A DNA stretch of 64,000 nt from Paenibacillus dendritiformis (GCF_015845845.1 NZ_LDIG01000113.1:1-64000); one strand, 5' to 3'. Shown: positions 17,102 to 25,795, counted from the first letter of the stretch. Notes: a model not told the origin generated them from the sequence alone. Numbers and translations: made by a program.

Positions 17102-17305
17102 TTGGTTGAAGTGGAAAATGCTATGGACATTTCTCCGAAATGCGAGTACCATCAAGTTCAACTTGGATTTGTTCTTGAGCGGTCCGGTACCCGCTGGTTG
17201 ACCCGCTCCGAGATTGCCGGAGGCGTTATCGAGGCGATTATGCGGAATCAGGCCGTCTATACAGTGGGGACGACGCGCCCGTCCGAGCTCAGGCCAAGTA
17301 CGTAA
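17102..17305 (+). CDS. Doubtful small ORF, possibly a fragment
   Basis: A frame from a TTG without ribosome binding site reads protein-like text (ISPKCEYHQVQLGFVLERSG, then LTRSEIAGGVIEAIMRNQAV) to TAA at 17305. The amino-acid composition is more natural than in the other frames, so it may be a fragment of a real gene whose beginning has been lost. No family is recognised. Confidence 0.3.
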   Translation: MVEVENAMDISPKCEYHQVQLGFVLERSGTRWLTRSEIAGGVIEAIMRNQAVYTVGTTRPSELRPST

Positions 17306-17328
17306 CCTGGACAGAAAGGATGATCCGA

Positions 17329-17874
17329 ATGCCGCATATCGCAGGAGAGCGCATTATATTAAGAGAGTATCGAATGGAAGATTTGCCGTATATGCGGGAG
17401 TGGGTCAACGACCCGGAGATTACGGATACGTTGAGCGATATCTTTACCTATCCGCAGACGCTGCATGACACGGAGTCCTTTCTGAAAATGATGATCGAGG
17501 GAAACAGCCGCAGCAAAGGCTTCATTATCGCCGACAAGGATTCGCTTGAATACATCGGACAGATCGATCTGCATCAGCTCGATTGGAAAAACCGCTGCGC
17601 TGTCCTGGGCATTGTCATTGGCCGCAAATCGCATCTTGGCAAAGGGTATGGCAAGGAAGCGATCGCCTTGATCAAACGGTTCGCCTTCGACACGCTGAAT
17701 CTGAACCGGCTGGAGCTGGAAGTGTTCGAATTCAATGAGCGCGGTCTTCGCTGCTATCAGGGGAGCGGCTTCAAGGAAGAAGGGCGGCTGCGGCAGAAGC
17801 TGTACCGCGAAGGCAAGTATTGGGACATTATTCAGATGAGCATTCTGCAGAGCGAATATGTAAGCGGAGCGTGA
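17329..17874 (+). CDS. GNAT-family N-acetyltransferase (RimJ/RimL type)
   Basis: Transfers an acetyl group from acetyl-CoA to an amine; the substrate is unknown. The start GERIILREYRMEDLPYMREW is the classic RimJ/RimL-like opening. The CoA-binding signature reads IGRKSHLGKGYGKEAI, followed by the LELEVFEFNERGLRCYQGSG strand-helix and GFKEEGRLRQ. The ATG at 17329 is preferred over one three codons earlier because AAAGGA then lies at a normal distance. It is full length (181 aa) and followed five to ten bases later by a second, unrelated GNAT, so the two are likely one transcript. Confidence 0.9.
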   Translation: MPHIAGERIILREYRMEDLPYMREWVNDPEITDTLSDIFTYPQTLHDTESFLKMMIEGNSRSKGFIIADKDSLEYIGQIDLHQLDWKNRCAVLGIVIGRKSHLGKGYGKEAIALIKRFAFDTLNLNRLELEVFEFNERGLRCYQGSGFKEEGRLRQKLYREGKYWDIIQMSILQSEYVSGA

Positions 17875-17878
17875 CCAT

Positions 17879-18697
17879 TTGAGGATGAATGCCATACATC
17901 CGTCAGAAAAGATGATACAAGCCATTGAGCAGTCGGAAATCGATTATATGACCGATCGGATGAATGCGATCCGGGAACGTCCGGGCAATCCGGAAGGCGT
18001 GGAAGTGGAGCAGTTCGGGCATGCGGTCTGCTTTTACAGCAAGACGATGCCATGGCCCTCCTTCAATACGGTTAAAGGGCTGCGGAGCAGCGATATCGGG
18101 CATATCGACGACATGATCTGCTTCTACCGGGAACGGGAACGGAAACCCCAATTCGAAATCGTGCCCGGACTTGCCGATCAGCAGGTGCTCCGGTCGCTGG
18201 CAGAGCGGGGGTTGTATCCGTCGGGCAGCCATACGTCCTTGTATGCGCAGCCTGCTGCCGCTATTCGGGAGCCTGTGCCGGGAGCGGTTCGAATCGAAGA
18301 GATCGGGGCTTCGGAATTCGATACATACGCGATGATTCATTGCCGGGGGACGGGACTGCCGGATGACGGCATCCCGCATGTCGCGGCCAACAATCGCGTG
18401 CTGCATCAGCGCCCGGGGTGGATCTTTTATATGGCCTATTACGAGGATCGGCCGGCGGCTGTCGGCGTCTTGCATGTCAAGGGAGATATCGCTTCCTTCA
18501 CGTTCGCGGCCACGCTTCCCGAATTTCGGCGGCGAGGCTTGCAGTTGAGTCTGCTGCGCTGCAGGCTTGCCGAGGCGGCACGCCGCGACTGCAGCCTGGC
18601 CGTGGGCCAATGCGCTTTCCTGTCAGGCAGCCACCGGAATATGGAGCGGTCCGGCATGCGGATCGGGTACGTGCGTTCGACCTGGACCGAGCTCTGA
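17879..18697 (+). CDS. GNAT-family acetyltransferase, 272 aa
   Basis: A two-part protein: an N-terminal region (about 1-135) resembling a degenerate GNAT fold, and a C-terminal GNAT domain with YYEDRPAAVGVLHVKGDIAS and the CoA loop TLPEFRRRGLQLSLLRCRLA. The beginning is TTG at 17879 or ATG at 17885; neither has an ideal ribosome binding site, since GAGG sits directly against the ATG. It follows the previous acetyltransferase by only a few bases. A substrate cannot be deduced. The final residues (GMRIGYVRSTWTEL) form the usual last strand, so the gene looks complete. Confidence 0.82.
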   Translation: MRMNAIHPSEKMIQAIEQSEIDYMTDRMNAIRERPGNPEGVEVEQFGHAVCFYSKTMPWPSFNTVKGLRSSDIGHIDDMICFYRERERKPQFEIVPGLADQQVLRSLAERGLYPSGSHTSLYAQPAAAIREPVPGAVRIEEIGASEFDTYAMIHCRGTGLPDDGIPHVAANNRVLHQRPGWIFYMAYYEDRPAAVGVLHVKGDIASFTFAATLPEFRRRGLQLSLLRCRLAEAARRDCSLAVGQCAFLSGSHRNMERSGMRIGYVRSTWTEL

Positions 18698-18737
18698 TCG
18701 CTGGAACGACGATGGGCAGAGACAAGGGCGGTGCGCC

Positions 18738-19382
18738 ATGAACAAAATTATCGATTATTATAACGGGTATGACGAGTGGGGCCGCCTGGACAGGGAACCC
18801 CTCGAATTTATGGTGAACTGCCATCATATCCGCAAGCATCTTCCGCCTGGCGGACATCTCTTGGACAATGGAGCCGCCGATGAACGGTTCGATGCGGCGC
18901 TGATGATGGGACCGCTCTATCATCTGCAGGCGGAAGAGGATCGGCGCGCCGCAGTGCAAGAGCTGTATCGCGTGACCAAGCGTGGGGGCATGGTCTTCGT
19001 CGCGGTAATGAGCGTGGTCCGCCATGTGATGAACTCGCTCCTCCATCCGCAGCATTGGAAGCCGAATGACAGCATCCGCCAGATTCGCAGCTTCATGGAG
19101 ACGGGAATCTTCGATCACCAGGATGAAGGGCGATTCACCGGCGCGTATTATTTCCGGGTGGAGGAGATTGCCCCGTTCATGGAAGCGCACGGTTTCGAGA
19201 CGGTGCAGTTCCTTGGTTCTTCGAGCATCGCCGGGGCAATGAACGAGCAGCAGTTCGAATATTGGCGTTCGCGCGGGGAAGACGAGTACTGGCAAGCGAT
19301 GGAGCTGATCTATGAGACGGCATCCTGTCCTTATGTACTGGGCGTCTCTTCCCATCTGCTCTACATCGGCCGGAGAAAATAA
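18738..19382 (+). pseudogene. Class I methyltransferase with the SAM-binding loop deleted
   Basis: The N-terminus (MNKIIDYYNGYDEWGRLDRE) and the later methyltransferase motifs (RFDAALMMGPLYHLQAEEDR, ELYRVTKRGGMVFVAVMSVV) are normal for a class I SAM-dependent enzyme. Between HLLDNGA and ADERFDAALM, at about residues 46-47, the glycine-rich motif I and the following acidic strand are absent. Relatives have about 45-50 more residues there. The reading frame is kept, so a 214-aa protein could be made, but without the cofactor loop it should be inactive as a methyltransferase. It follows the acetyltransferases by 40 bases and precedes the nucleotidyltransferase. I class it as a pseudogene on that ground; an in-frame product cannot be excluded. 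Confidence 0.7.
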
Positions 19383-19416
19383 GGCGTCCAGCGCCTGCGA
19401 AAGAGGAGGAATCCCC

Positions 19417-19965
19417 GTGTTCGAGCAACGTCTGGTTCAATATTTGGAAGAACATGAGGAATTGATGGCCGACTTGCGGATCGTCAGGGACCTGCGGCTG
19501 CCGCAATGCTATATAGCCGCCGGATATATCCGCAATTATATATGGGACCGGCTGCATGGATTCAAGTACCGGGCCCGGCATCAGGATATCGATGTCGTCT
19601 ACTATGACCCGGAGGAGCTGTCGGAGCAGCGGGATGTTGCGCTGGAGCAGGAACTGATCAGGCGTACGGGGAACGAAAAATGGTCGGTCAAAAACCAGGC
19701 CAGAATGCATATCCGCAATGGCGTGGCGCCTTACGCATCCACCTTCGATGCGCTGAGCCGGTGGCCGGAGACGGCCACGGCAGTAGGCGCGCGTCTGAAT
19801 GGGGAGGGGCGGATAGAACTGATTCATCCGCATGGCTTGGAGGACTTGTTCCAGATGGTCGTCAGGCGGAGCCCGGCATTTCCCGATCCGGCTTATTATA
19901 TGGCGCGGGTGAACGCGAAGCAATGGCGCGAACATTGGCCGCTGCTGACGATTATTGAAGCATAG
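19417..19965 (+). CDS. Nucleotidyltransferase-family protein (COG3575 type)
   Basis: A 182-aa member of the NTP_transf_6 group of predicted nucleotidyltransferases. The signature is AAGYIRNYIWDRLHGF followed by HQDIDVVYYDP, in which the two aspartates are the likely metal ligands. Later motifs ARMHIRNGVAPYASTFDALS and IELIHPHGLEDLFQMVVRRS fit the family. The GTG at 19417 has AGGAGG eight bases before it, while the longer open frame has no such site. The substrate is unknown. It is the last gene of a run of small enzymes on this strand and appears intact. Confidence 0.85.
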   Translation: MFEQRLVQYLEEHEELMADLRIVRDLRLPQCYIAAGYIRNYIWDRLHGFKYRARHQDIDVVYYDPEELSEQRDVALEQELIRRTGNEKWSVKNQARMHIRNGVAPYASTFDALSRWPETATAVGARLNGEGRIELIHPHGLEDLFQMVVRRSPAFPDPAYYMARVNAKQWREHWPLLTIIEA

Positions 19966-20075
19966 AAGGCAGAGACGGAGATGCTGGCCTGCATACCTTT
20001 CATGCATCAGGGCGCCTAATCGATAATTTGACCAAAAATGAAAATATTTTTAAAAAGGAAGAAACATTTACCTCG

Positions 20076-20088
20076 GTAACCGCGTTAC
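20076..20088 (+). promoter_or_regulatory. Inverted repeat upstream of the stalk-protein gene
   Basis: GTAAC-CGC-GTTAC is a perfect 5-base inverted repeat with a 3-base spacer, 44 bases before the GTG start. It could be an operator. It does not fit the CcpA cre consensus well; the regulator is unknown. Confidence 0.3.
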
Positions 20089-20131
20089 ACATATCAGAGG
20101 TTTGAAATGACACCAAATGGAGGATGAACTT

Positions 20132-23100
20132 GTGAAAAGGATGCTATCCGGGCTGATTGCATTTGCCTTGTTGTTTACATTTGCCATTCAAGCGCAAGTG
20201 CAGGCAGCCCCGCAAATCAGTGTGTATATCAATGGTTCCAGGCTAGTGACGGATCAACCGCCAATGATGATTAAAGGGCGGACGATGCTGCCGCTGCGGG
20301 CCATCTTCGAGGCGTTGGATGCGAAGGTAGGATGGAACCAGAGAACGAAGACGGTCACCGCGACCAAGGCGGGTACGACCGTTGTCCTCAAAATCGGTTC
20401 CAGGGTAGCTACAATCAACGATTCGAACGTGACTCTGGACGTTCCCGCCCAGACGATCCGGGGAAGAACGATGGTTCCGGTTCGCTTCGTGAGCGAAGCG
20501 ATGGGAGAGCAAGTGCTGTGGAATTCCAGAACGCAGACCGTAACGATTAATACGACGGATCGTGATTGGGACGATTACCCGAGCGACCAAGTCTATCAGG
20601 CAACGAATGTAAATGCCAAAGTAACCGGCCAAGCGGGTAACGGCAGCGACCTGACCGTCAGCTTCACGCGGGCGTCCCAGGAATCGAATATCGATCATTA
20701 TCGGGTTCTCGTCGTCAAGGCTTCGGATTCATCGTCCTTTACGCTGGCGCGGGCTCGTCTGGTATCGGACAATAACTATACGGTCGTCGATACGTATGGC
20801 CGAAATCCTTCGATTACGCTCAATTCCTGGAGCCGCGACGTGAACGGAGATGTTCTCCGGGCGAACCAGTCCTACGTCGTGTATGTGTTGACGGTAGGCA
20901 AGCGCAACCAGGATGTATTATCCCGCCCTTCCCAGACCGTGACGCTGACAGGCGATTCGGCCTATGCGGTCACGAATGTGCAGGCGCGTGATGTCGCCGA
21001 TTATGGGGATGGAAGAGACCTGTCGGTGAGCTTCGCAAGGGCTTCCGATGAGAGCAATATCGCCAACTATCGCGTCATGGTCGTGAAGTCGAAGGATGCG
21101 CATCGCTTCGATCTGAACGCGGCGAATGCGGTATCCAGCTCCAACTATACGACGGTATACAAATCCGGCACGACCTTGTCGACGACACTCAGCTCGTCGT
21201 CCCGGGATACGTCCGGAGACAGAATTCGCAACGGCGTGCCTTATACGGTGTTCGTCTTGTCCGTAAGCAATAATTTGAATCGTCATTCCAATCAGCTCTC
21301 TTCGTCCACGGCGACGATTACGCTGGGCACCACGGTCGGCGCGCCAGTCATTACGAGCGTGGCGGATGTAAGCAATTATAACGACGGCCGCGACCTGCAG
21401 GTATCGTTCACGAGATCTTCCGATGAGTCGAAGGTGAGCCACTACCGCATATTCGTCGTGCCGGATCGGGACTACACCCGCTTCGATGTGACCGAGGCGA
21501 ACAAATTGTCTTCCAGCCGCTATTATCAAGTGTCGAAGACCGGATACAATATCACGACGACCTTGTCTTCGAGCTTGACGGATGTCAACGGCTCTTATAT
21601 TCGCAACGGCGTGACCTACCGGGTATTCGTGATGGCGGTGTCGAATGACGGGTACAGCTCTAACAATGTGCTGAGCGGCGCGTCCTCGTCGATTACGCTG
21701 TCTCATAATTCCATCGCTAACGCGGTAACGAATGTGCAGGTCAGCGATGTCAGCGACTATAACGACGGCCGCGACATGCGGATCACGTTCAACCGGGCTT
21801 CTGACGAGTCGTTGATTGATCACTACCGCGTCATGGTCGTGAAGACATCCAATGCGGACCGGTTCACTGTGTCGGATGCGAATAATGTGTCAAGCTCATA
21901 TTACACGCGGGTAAATAAGACGGGACGCGATCTGAGCTTGACGCTCTCTTCCAGCGCAAGAGATGTGGACGGCGCATATATTCGGAACGGTGTGAGCTAT
22001 CGCGTGTTTGTCCTGTCGGTAGGCAGAGGCAGCTATTCCAATGCATTGTCTTATGCATCCAGCGCCATTACGCTGTCCAGCAATTCGGGCGTATATGCCG
22101 CGACGAATGTCGAGGCTTACGACATCAATGATTACGGCGATGGCCGTGACCTGCGGGTAACCTTCAACCGCGCGGCGGATGAGTCCAATATCAGCCACTA
22201 CCGCGTCATGGTCGTGAAGTCTTCCGATGCGGGGCGCTTCACGGTAGGGGATGCGAACAATGTATCCAGCTATAATTACACCTATGTGAGCCGCAATGGC
22301 AGCAACCAGAGCGTGACGCTCTCGTCCGGTGCGAGAGATGTCGACGGGGCGCTGATTCGGAACGGCGTCAGCTACCGCGTGTTCGTCCTGTCTGTCGGCT
22401 CGGGCAGTTATTCCAATACGTTGTCCAGCTATTCGAACATCATCACGTTGAGCAATAACTCGACGGTGTATCCGGCTACCAACGTCAACGCAAGCGACGT
22501 CGGCGATTATAACGACGGCCGCGATATGCGGGTCAGCTTCAACCGGGCAGTGGATGAAGCGAACATCTCGCATTACCGGATCATGGTCGTGAGATCGGTC
22601 GATGCAAGCCGCTTCGACTTGTATCGCGCCAACAACGTATCCAGCAACAACTATACGTATGTAAGCAAGACAGGCCGAAATATTGATCAGATTCTGTCCT
22701 CCTCGGCACGAGACGTTGATGGAGCGGCGATTCGAAATGGCGTCGGCTACAAGGTATTTGTCTTGTCTGTCAGCAACAATAGCTATAACGCGAATATGCT
22801 GTCCGGTGCTTCTCCGGAAATCGTGCTGACAAGCAACTCGTCGGTCTCGGCGGTGTCGAACGTAACGGCCAACGTAACAGGCAATAGCGGCACGGCGCGC
22901 GATATCGAGGTGAGCTTCACCGCGCCGTCCAATGATTATGGCGTGCTGGAATACCGCGTGATGGCCGTGAAGTCGGATCAGAGCTTTGGATTGGCGGATG
23001 CCAACAATACGCCATATTACACGTATGCGGCGAAGCAGGGCGGCACGATTCGCCTGTCTCTTCCAGACAACGCACGCGATGTGAGAGGAGAGGCGATTAC

Positions 23101-23560
23101 AAGCGGCAGCGCTTATCGCTTCTATGTTCTCACCGTAGCCGATAGCCGGGTCAGCTCGGTCAATGCGCTCTCTGATCCGTCCCGCGATGTGGTCTTGTCG
23201 GCTCAATACGTATCTCCGGCGACAAACGTAACGGCGGAGATGAATGGAAGCGACCTGCGGGTCTACTTCAGCAAGCCGACGAATGAGAGCGGCGTTGCAA
23301 ACTATGCCGTGATGGCGGTGCCTTCCTACAAAGCAGGCAGCTTTACGCTGGATGAGGCGAATTGGGCAAGAGCAAATAGCTCTAAAACCGTATCTCCTTC
23401 GGGAGAAGGCTTGGTTACGCTGAACTCCTACGATAAAGACGCTTATGGCAATCCCCTTGTCAATGGGGAAACATACATTATCTACGTCCTCACCGTTTCG
23501 GACGGCCGTGCGGTAAACGTGCTGTCCGCTCCATCCCAGGGCGTCGTGGCACAGTTCTAA
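20132..23560 (+). CDS. Exported stalk protein: copper-amine-oxidase N domain plus eight repeats
   Basis: A 1142-aa exported protein. The GTG at 20132 follows GGAGG by eight bases; the in-frame ATG at 20117 overlaps that site and is rejected. A signal peptide (KRMLSGLIAFALLFTFAIQA, cleavage near AQVQA-AP) is followed by a copper-amine-oxidase N-terminal-type domain at about 25-145 with two half repeats (IKGRTMLPLRAIFEALDAKV and IRGRTMVPVRFVSEAMG). The rest is eight repeats of about 124 residues with fibronectin-like strand patterns (VSFNRASDESNISHYRVMVV, GVSYRVFVLSV). Repeats 2-6 are the most alike. No LPXTG, SLH or membrane anchor is visible at the end, so attachment would rely on the N-terminal domain or be absent. 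A cell-surface or secreted scaffold is inferred. Confidence 0.88.
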   Translation: MKRMLSGLIAFALLFTFAIQAQVQAAPQISVYINGSRLVTDQPPMMIKGRTMLPLRAIFEALDAKVGWNQRTKTVTATKAGTTVVLKIGSRVATINDSNVTLDVPAQTIRGRTMVPVRFVSEAMGEQVLWNSRTQTVTINTTDRDWDDYPSDQVYQATNVNAKVTGQAGNGSDLTVSFTRASQESNIDHYRVLVVKASDSSSFTLARARLVSDNNYTVVDTYGRNPSITLNSWSRDVNGDVLRANQSYVVYVLTVGKRNQDVLSRPSQTVTLTGDSAYAVTNVQARDVADYGDGRDLSVSFARASDESNIANYRVMVVKSKDAHRFDLNAANAVSSSNYTTVYKSGTTLSTTLSSSSRDTSGDRIRNGVPYTVFVLSVSNNLNRHSNQLSSSTATITLGTTVGAPVITSVADVSNYNDGRDLQVSFTRSSDESKVSHYRIFVVPDRDYTRFDVTEANKLSSSRYYQVSKTGYNITTTLSSSLTDVNGSYIRNGVTYRVFVMAVSNDGYSSNNVLSGASSSITLSHNSIANAVTNVQVSDVSDYNDGRDMRITFNRASDESLIDHYRVMVVKTSNADRFTVSDANNVSSSYYTRVNKTGRDLSLTLSSSARDVDGAYIRNGVSYRVFVLSVGRGSYSNALSYASSAITLSSNSGVYAATNVEAYDINDYGDGRDLRVTFNRAADESNISHYRVMVVKSSDAGRFTVGDANNVSSYNYTYVSRNGSNQSVTLSSGARDVDGALIRNGVSYRVFVLSVGSGSYSNTLSSYSNIITLSNNSTVYPATNVNASDVGDYNDGRDMRVSFNRAVDEANISHYRIMVVRSVDASRFDLYRANNVSSNNYTYVSKTGRNIDQILSSSARDVDGAAIRNGVGYKVFVLSVSNNSYNANMLSGASPEIVLTSNSSVSAVSNVTANVTGNSGTARDIEVSFTAPSNDYGVLEYRVMAVKSDQSFGLADANNTPYYTYAAKQGGTIRLSLPDNARDVRGEAITSGSAYRFYVLTVADSRVSSVNALSDPSRDVVLSAQYVSPATNVTAEMNGSDLRVYFSKPTNESGVANYAVMAVPSYKAGSFTLDEANWARANSSKTVSPSGEGLVTLNSYDKDAYGNPLVNGETYIIYVLTVSDGRAVNVLSAPSQGVVAQF
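20598..23557 (+). repeat. Eight in-frame tandem repeats of about 372 bp
   Basis: Units begin at about 20598, 20958, 21330, 21705, 22080, 22455, 22830 and 23205. Each encodes about 124 residues starting near ATNV and ending ITL. Units 2-6 share long DNA stretches (for example TATAACGACGGCCGCGA), and units 1, 7 and 8 are more divergent. The gradient suggests internal duplication of the central copies. Confidence 0.85.
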
Positions 23561-23612
23561 GCGTCCCAGGGTGCGGCGCATACAATCCTGCTTTCTAACG
23601 GAAGCAGGCAGC

Positions 23613-23646
23613 AAGGGCTCCGGCAATAAGCCGGAGCCCTTTTTGA
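23613..23646 (+). terminator. Terminator of the stalk-protein gene
   Basis: GGGCTCCGGC pairs perfectly with GCCGGAGCCC across a short AATA loop, followed by TTTTT. A second hairpin, CCTGCTT/AAGCAGG, lies directly upstream at 23587-23608. Confidence 0.9.
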
Positions 23647-23681
23647 TGATTAAAAACGCAGAGCCGCTTCTTTTTCAGTCC

Positions 23682-23708
23682 GTTGGATGTTTGATCGTCA
23701 TAGGGTAT
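23682..23708 (+). promoter_or_regulatory. Candidate SigB-type promoter of the general stress gene
   Basis: GTTGGA, a 15-base spacer and GGGTAT resemble the Bacillus SigB consensus GTTTAA-N12-15-GGGTAT. It lies 65 bases before the start of a YflT-domain gene, a class under SigB control in B. subtilis. Whether this host has SigB is unknown from the window. Confidence 0.5.
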
Positions 23709-23772
23709 GGTTAAGAACACAATAAGCCGGCCGGACCCCATTGGAAAGGAAAGAACTGAAGGAGGAATCGGT

Positions 23773-24162
23773 ATGAATAAGCAGACGAAGGTGTACATGG
23801 TCAATACGGCAAGGGAGGCCGAGGCGAAGATTCAGGATCTGGCCAATCTGGGCTATAACCGGGACCATCTATACGTGCTGGCCCATGACAAGAAGCGGAC
23901 GGAGCATATCGCCGAACAAGCGGCTGCCTCTCAAATCGGCGTGGCGGAAGAAGGCGTCTTCACCGCGCTCGCCAATCTGTTCCGCTCGCATGGCGACGAG
24001 CTGCGCGCCAAGATGACGTCGATGGGCGTCTCGAAGCAGCATGCCGAGATGCTGGAACGGGAGCTGGACAAAGGCAAGATCGTCATTTTCGCCTGGAGCG
24101 GGAATCCGTATGACGGCGACCGCTACGATCCGGATATCATCTATTATCCGCCTTTAGTATAA
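23773..24162 (+). CDS. General stress protein 17M-like (YflT domain)
   Basis: A 129-aa soluble protein of the general stress protein 17M/YflT family; function unknown, induced by general stress in Bacillus. The sequence TKVYMVNTAREAEAKIQDLA and LGYNRDHLYVLAHDKKRTEH is the family opening: a beta strand, a helix, then a second strand. GVFTALANLFRSHGDELRAK and KGKIVIFAW follow, and the C-terminus is acidic and proline-rich. GGAGG lies seven bases before the ATG. It is monocistronic, with a SigB-like promoter upstream and a terminator after it. Confidence 0.88.
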   Translation: MNKQTKVYMVNTAREAEAKIQDLANLGYNRDHLYVLAHDKKRTEHIAEQAAASQIGVAEEGVFTALANLFRSHGDELRAKMTSMGVSKQHAEMLERELDKGKIVIFAWSGNPYDGDRYDPDIIYYPPLV

Positions 24163-24214
24163 GTTTCCTGCCAAGCCGGAATTGCCTTCAGAGGCAAGGA
24201 GAGGGCGGAAGCAG

Positions 24215-24242
24215 CAAAAGCCGACGCAGGTCGGCTTTTGTC
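24215..24242. terminator. Bidirectional terminator between convergent genes
   Basis: AAAAGCCGAC and GTCGGCTTTT form a perfect 10-base stem around a 4-base loop, flanked by A and T runs, so it can act in both directions. It separates the stress gene from the ABC ATPase gene on the other strand. Confidence 0.85.
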
Positions 24243-24284
24243 CTTGAAAGCAATGTCGCATTGAAGAAATAGAGCGGGAGCGTA

Positions 24285-25070
24285 TTATTCGGTGTCCAGC
24301 AATTGAAGGGAATAGCGCTGGCCCAGCTCCTGCCGCACTTCAATGCGCGCATGGAAAAATTCGCTTAAATGGGCGGAGGTCAACTGATTGGCCGTATCGC
24401 CGGATGAAAACACGGTTCCTTGCTTAATGAGCAGGGCTTTGTTGAAGCAGGGCATAATCTCTTCGACATGATGCGTGACATAGATAAGAGTCGGGGCATC
24501 CGGCTCGCGCGCTATCGATTGAATCATATGGAGCAACTGATCGCGGGCGAAGATATCGAGTCCCGTGCACGGCTCGTCCAGGATGAGAAGCTTCGGCGAC
24601 GCCATTAGCGCCCGGCCGATGAGCACCCGCTGCCGCTCGCCCTGCGATAACGTGTCGTAGGTGCGGTTCAGCAGCCGCTCGCAGCCGAGCAGCCGGATCA
24701 AGGACAAAGCCTTCTCCTCGTCAGCCTCCTCGATGTCATCGTACAAGCCGATCGAGGCGAATTTCCCGCTGAGCACGATCTTCTGCACTGTCTCGTGGCC
24801 GTATAGCTTCTGCTGCAGGGAGGTGCTTACCCAGCCGATGTGTTTGCGCAGCTCGCGCAGGTCGAAGGTGCCGAACCGCTTGCCGAGAACGGAGACGCTT
24901 CCCGTGGTCGGCCAGATATAGCCGTTGATCATATTCAATAAGGTCGTTTTCCCCGAGCCGTTCAGCCCGAGTAGACACCAATGCTCTCCTGGCTTTACCT
25001 CCCAGGATACCCGATCCAGAATCGTCTTGTTGTCCCTCTTCCAGGTTACATCGCGAACATCAATGACCAT
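24285..25070 (-). CDS. ABC transporter ATP-binding protein (YlmA-like)
   Basis: A 261-aa ATPase subunit. Walker A is GLNGSGKTT, the signature is LSQGERQR, Walker B is LLILDEP, and the switch histidine is in IYVTHHVEEIM. The organisation and length resemble YlmA/ModF-like stand-alone ATPases. The ATG at 25070 is chosen because GGAGAGGAGAG lies about five bases before it; the longer frame would run into the upstream regulator gene. No permease is adjacent, so the partner and substrate are unknown. It follows the FadR-type regulator by about 30 bases and is probably co-transcribed with it. Confidence 0.9.
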   Translation of the reverse strand: MVIDVRDVTWKRDNKTILDRVSWEVKPGEHWCLLGLNGSGKTTLLNMINGYIWPTTGSVSVLGKRFGTFDLRELRKHIGWVSTSLQQKLYGHETVQKIVLSGKFASIGLYDDIEEADEEKALSLIRLLGCERLLNRTYDTLSQGERQRVLIGRALMASPKLLILDEPCTGLDIFARDQLLHMIQSIAREPDAPTLIYVTHHVEEIMPCFNKALLIKQGTVFSSGDTANQLTSAHLSEFFHARIEVRQELGQRYSLQLLDTE

Positions 25071-25102
25071 AACATCTCTCCTCTCCTCTGTGTTGGCAAC
25101 CA

Positions 25103-25795
25103 TTATTCGCTCCCGCGGCGTCCCTGCGGGGCCAGATTGTCCAGCGACAAGCGCACGGCGGTATCGGCGTCCCGGGCCGCAATCGCCTGGTAGAGCTGAT
25201 CATGCAATTCCGACCGGTCCTCATAATGCTTCGTGCCGACGATGATGTGGCTGAGCTCGCCACGCAGCGCGTCGGAAAAGGCCCGGTACAGATCGAGGAG
25301 CAGCGGGTTTTGGCTTGCCTCTGCAATCGAACAGTGGAACTCCACATCAACATCCACATAGGAGGCATAATTGCCCGCTTCCAATGCCTTCTTCCGCTCT
25401 TCAAGCAGCCGCTTCATCCGTCTCAGATCCCCGTCCGTACGCCGTTCCGCGGCCAGCCGCGCGGCCTGGACATCCATCATGCTTCTCACTTCGGTAATGT
25501 GCGCCGTCTCGGCCCGGAGCAGCCGTTGCTCCAGCGAGTCCGCATCGGAGGGAAGCGAGCGGACATACGTCCCGTCCCCTTGCCGGACTTCCAGCACGCC
25601 GGCATGTACCAAGATCTTCACGGCTTCGCGGACCGTCGAGCGGCCTACGCCGAACAACTCCATCAGTTCCGGCTCGGTCGGCATCCGATCGCCGGGACGA
25701 TAATGGCGGGCCAGCGCGCCATAGAGCTGCTCCAACACCTGATCCACCAGCTTGCGTCGGGGGACGGGAGTGAACTTGGGCGCATTCAAATTCAT
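25103..25795 (-). CDS. FadR/GntR-family transcriptional regulator (FCD domain)
   Basis: A 230-aa repressor-type protein. The GntR winged helix is at about 12-75 (YRPGDRMPTEPELMELFGVG, STVREAVKILVHAGVLEVRQ), followed by an all-helical FCD ligand-binding domain. Likely metal ligands are in VDVEFHCSI and SELHDQLYQAI. This family binds small organic acids. It precedes the ABC ATPase gene and may control it and its own promoter. The start MNLNAPKFTPVPRRKLVDQV is typical. No palindrome good enough to call an operator was found in the 245 bases upstream. Confidence 0.92.
   Translation of the reverse strand: MNLNAPKFTPVPRRKLVDQVLEQLYGALARHYRPGDRMPTEPELMELFGVGRSTVREAVKILVHAGVLEVRQGDGTYVRSLPSDADSLEQRLLRAETAHITEVRSMMDVQAARLAAERRTDGDLRRMKRLLEERKKALEAGNYASYVDVDVEFHCSIAEASQNPLLLDLYRAFSDALRGELSHIIVGTKHYEDRSELHDQLYQAIAARDADTAVRLSLDNLAPQGRRGSE

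Noticed and set aside
20076-20088. CcpA cre site before the stalk-protein gene
   Set aside because: The inverted repeat is perfect, but its centre does not match the cre consensus on either strand.
21896-23626. 576-codon minus-strand open frame
   Set aside because: Mirror of the repeats of the stalk protein; it repeats because the coding strand does.
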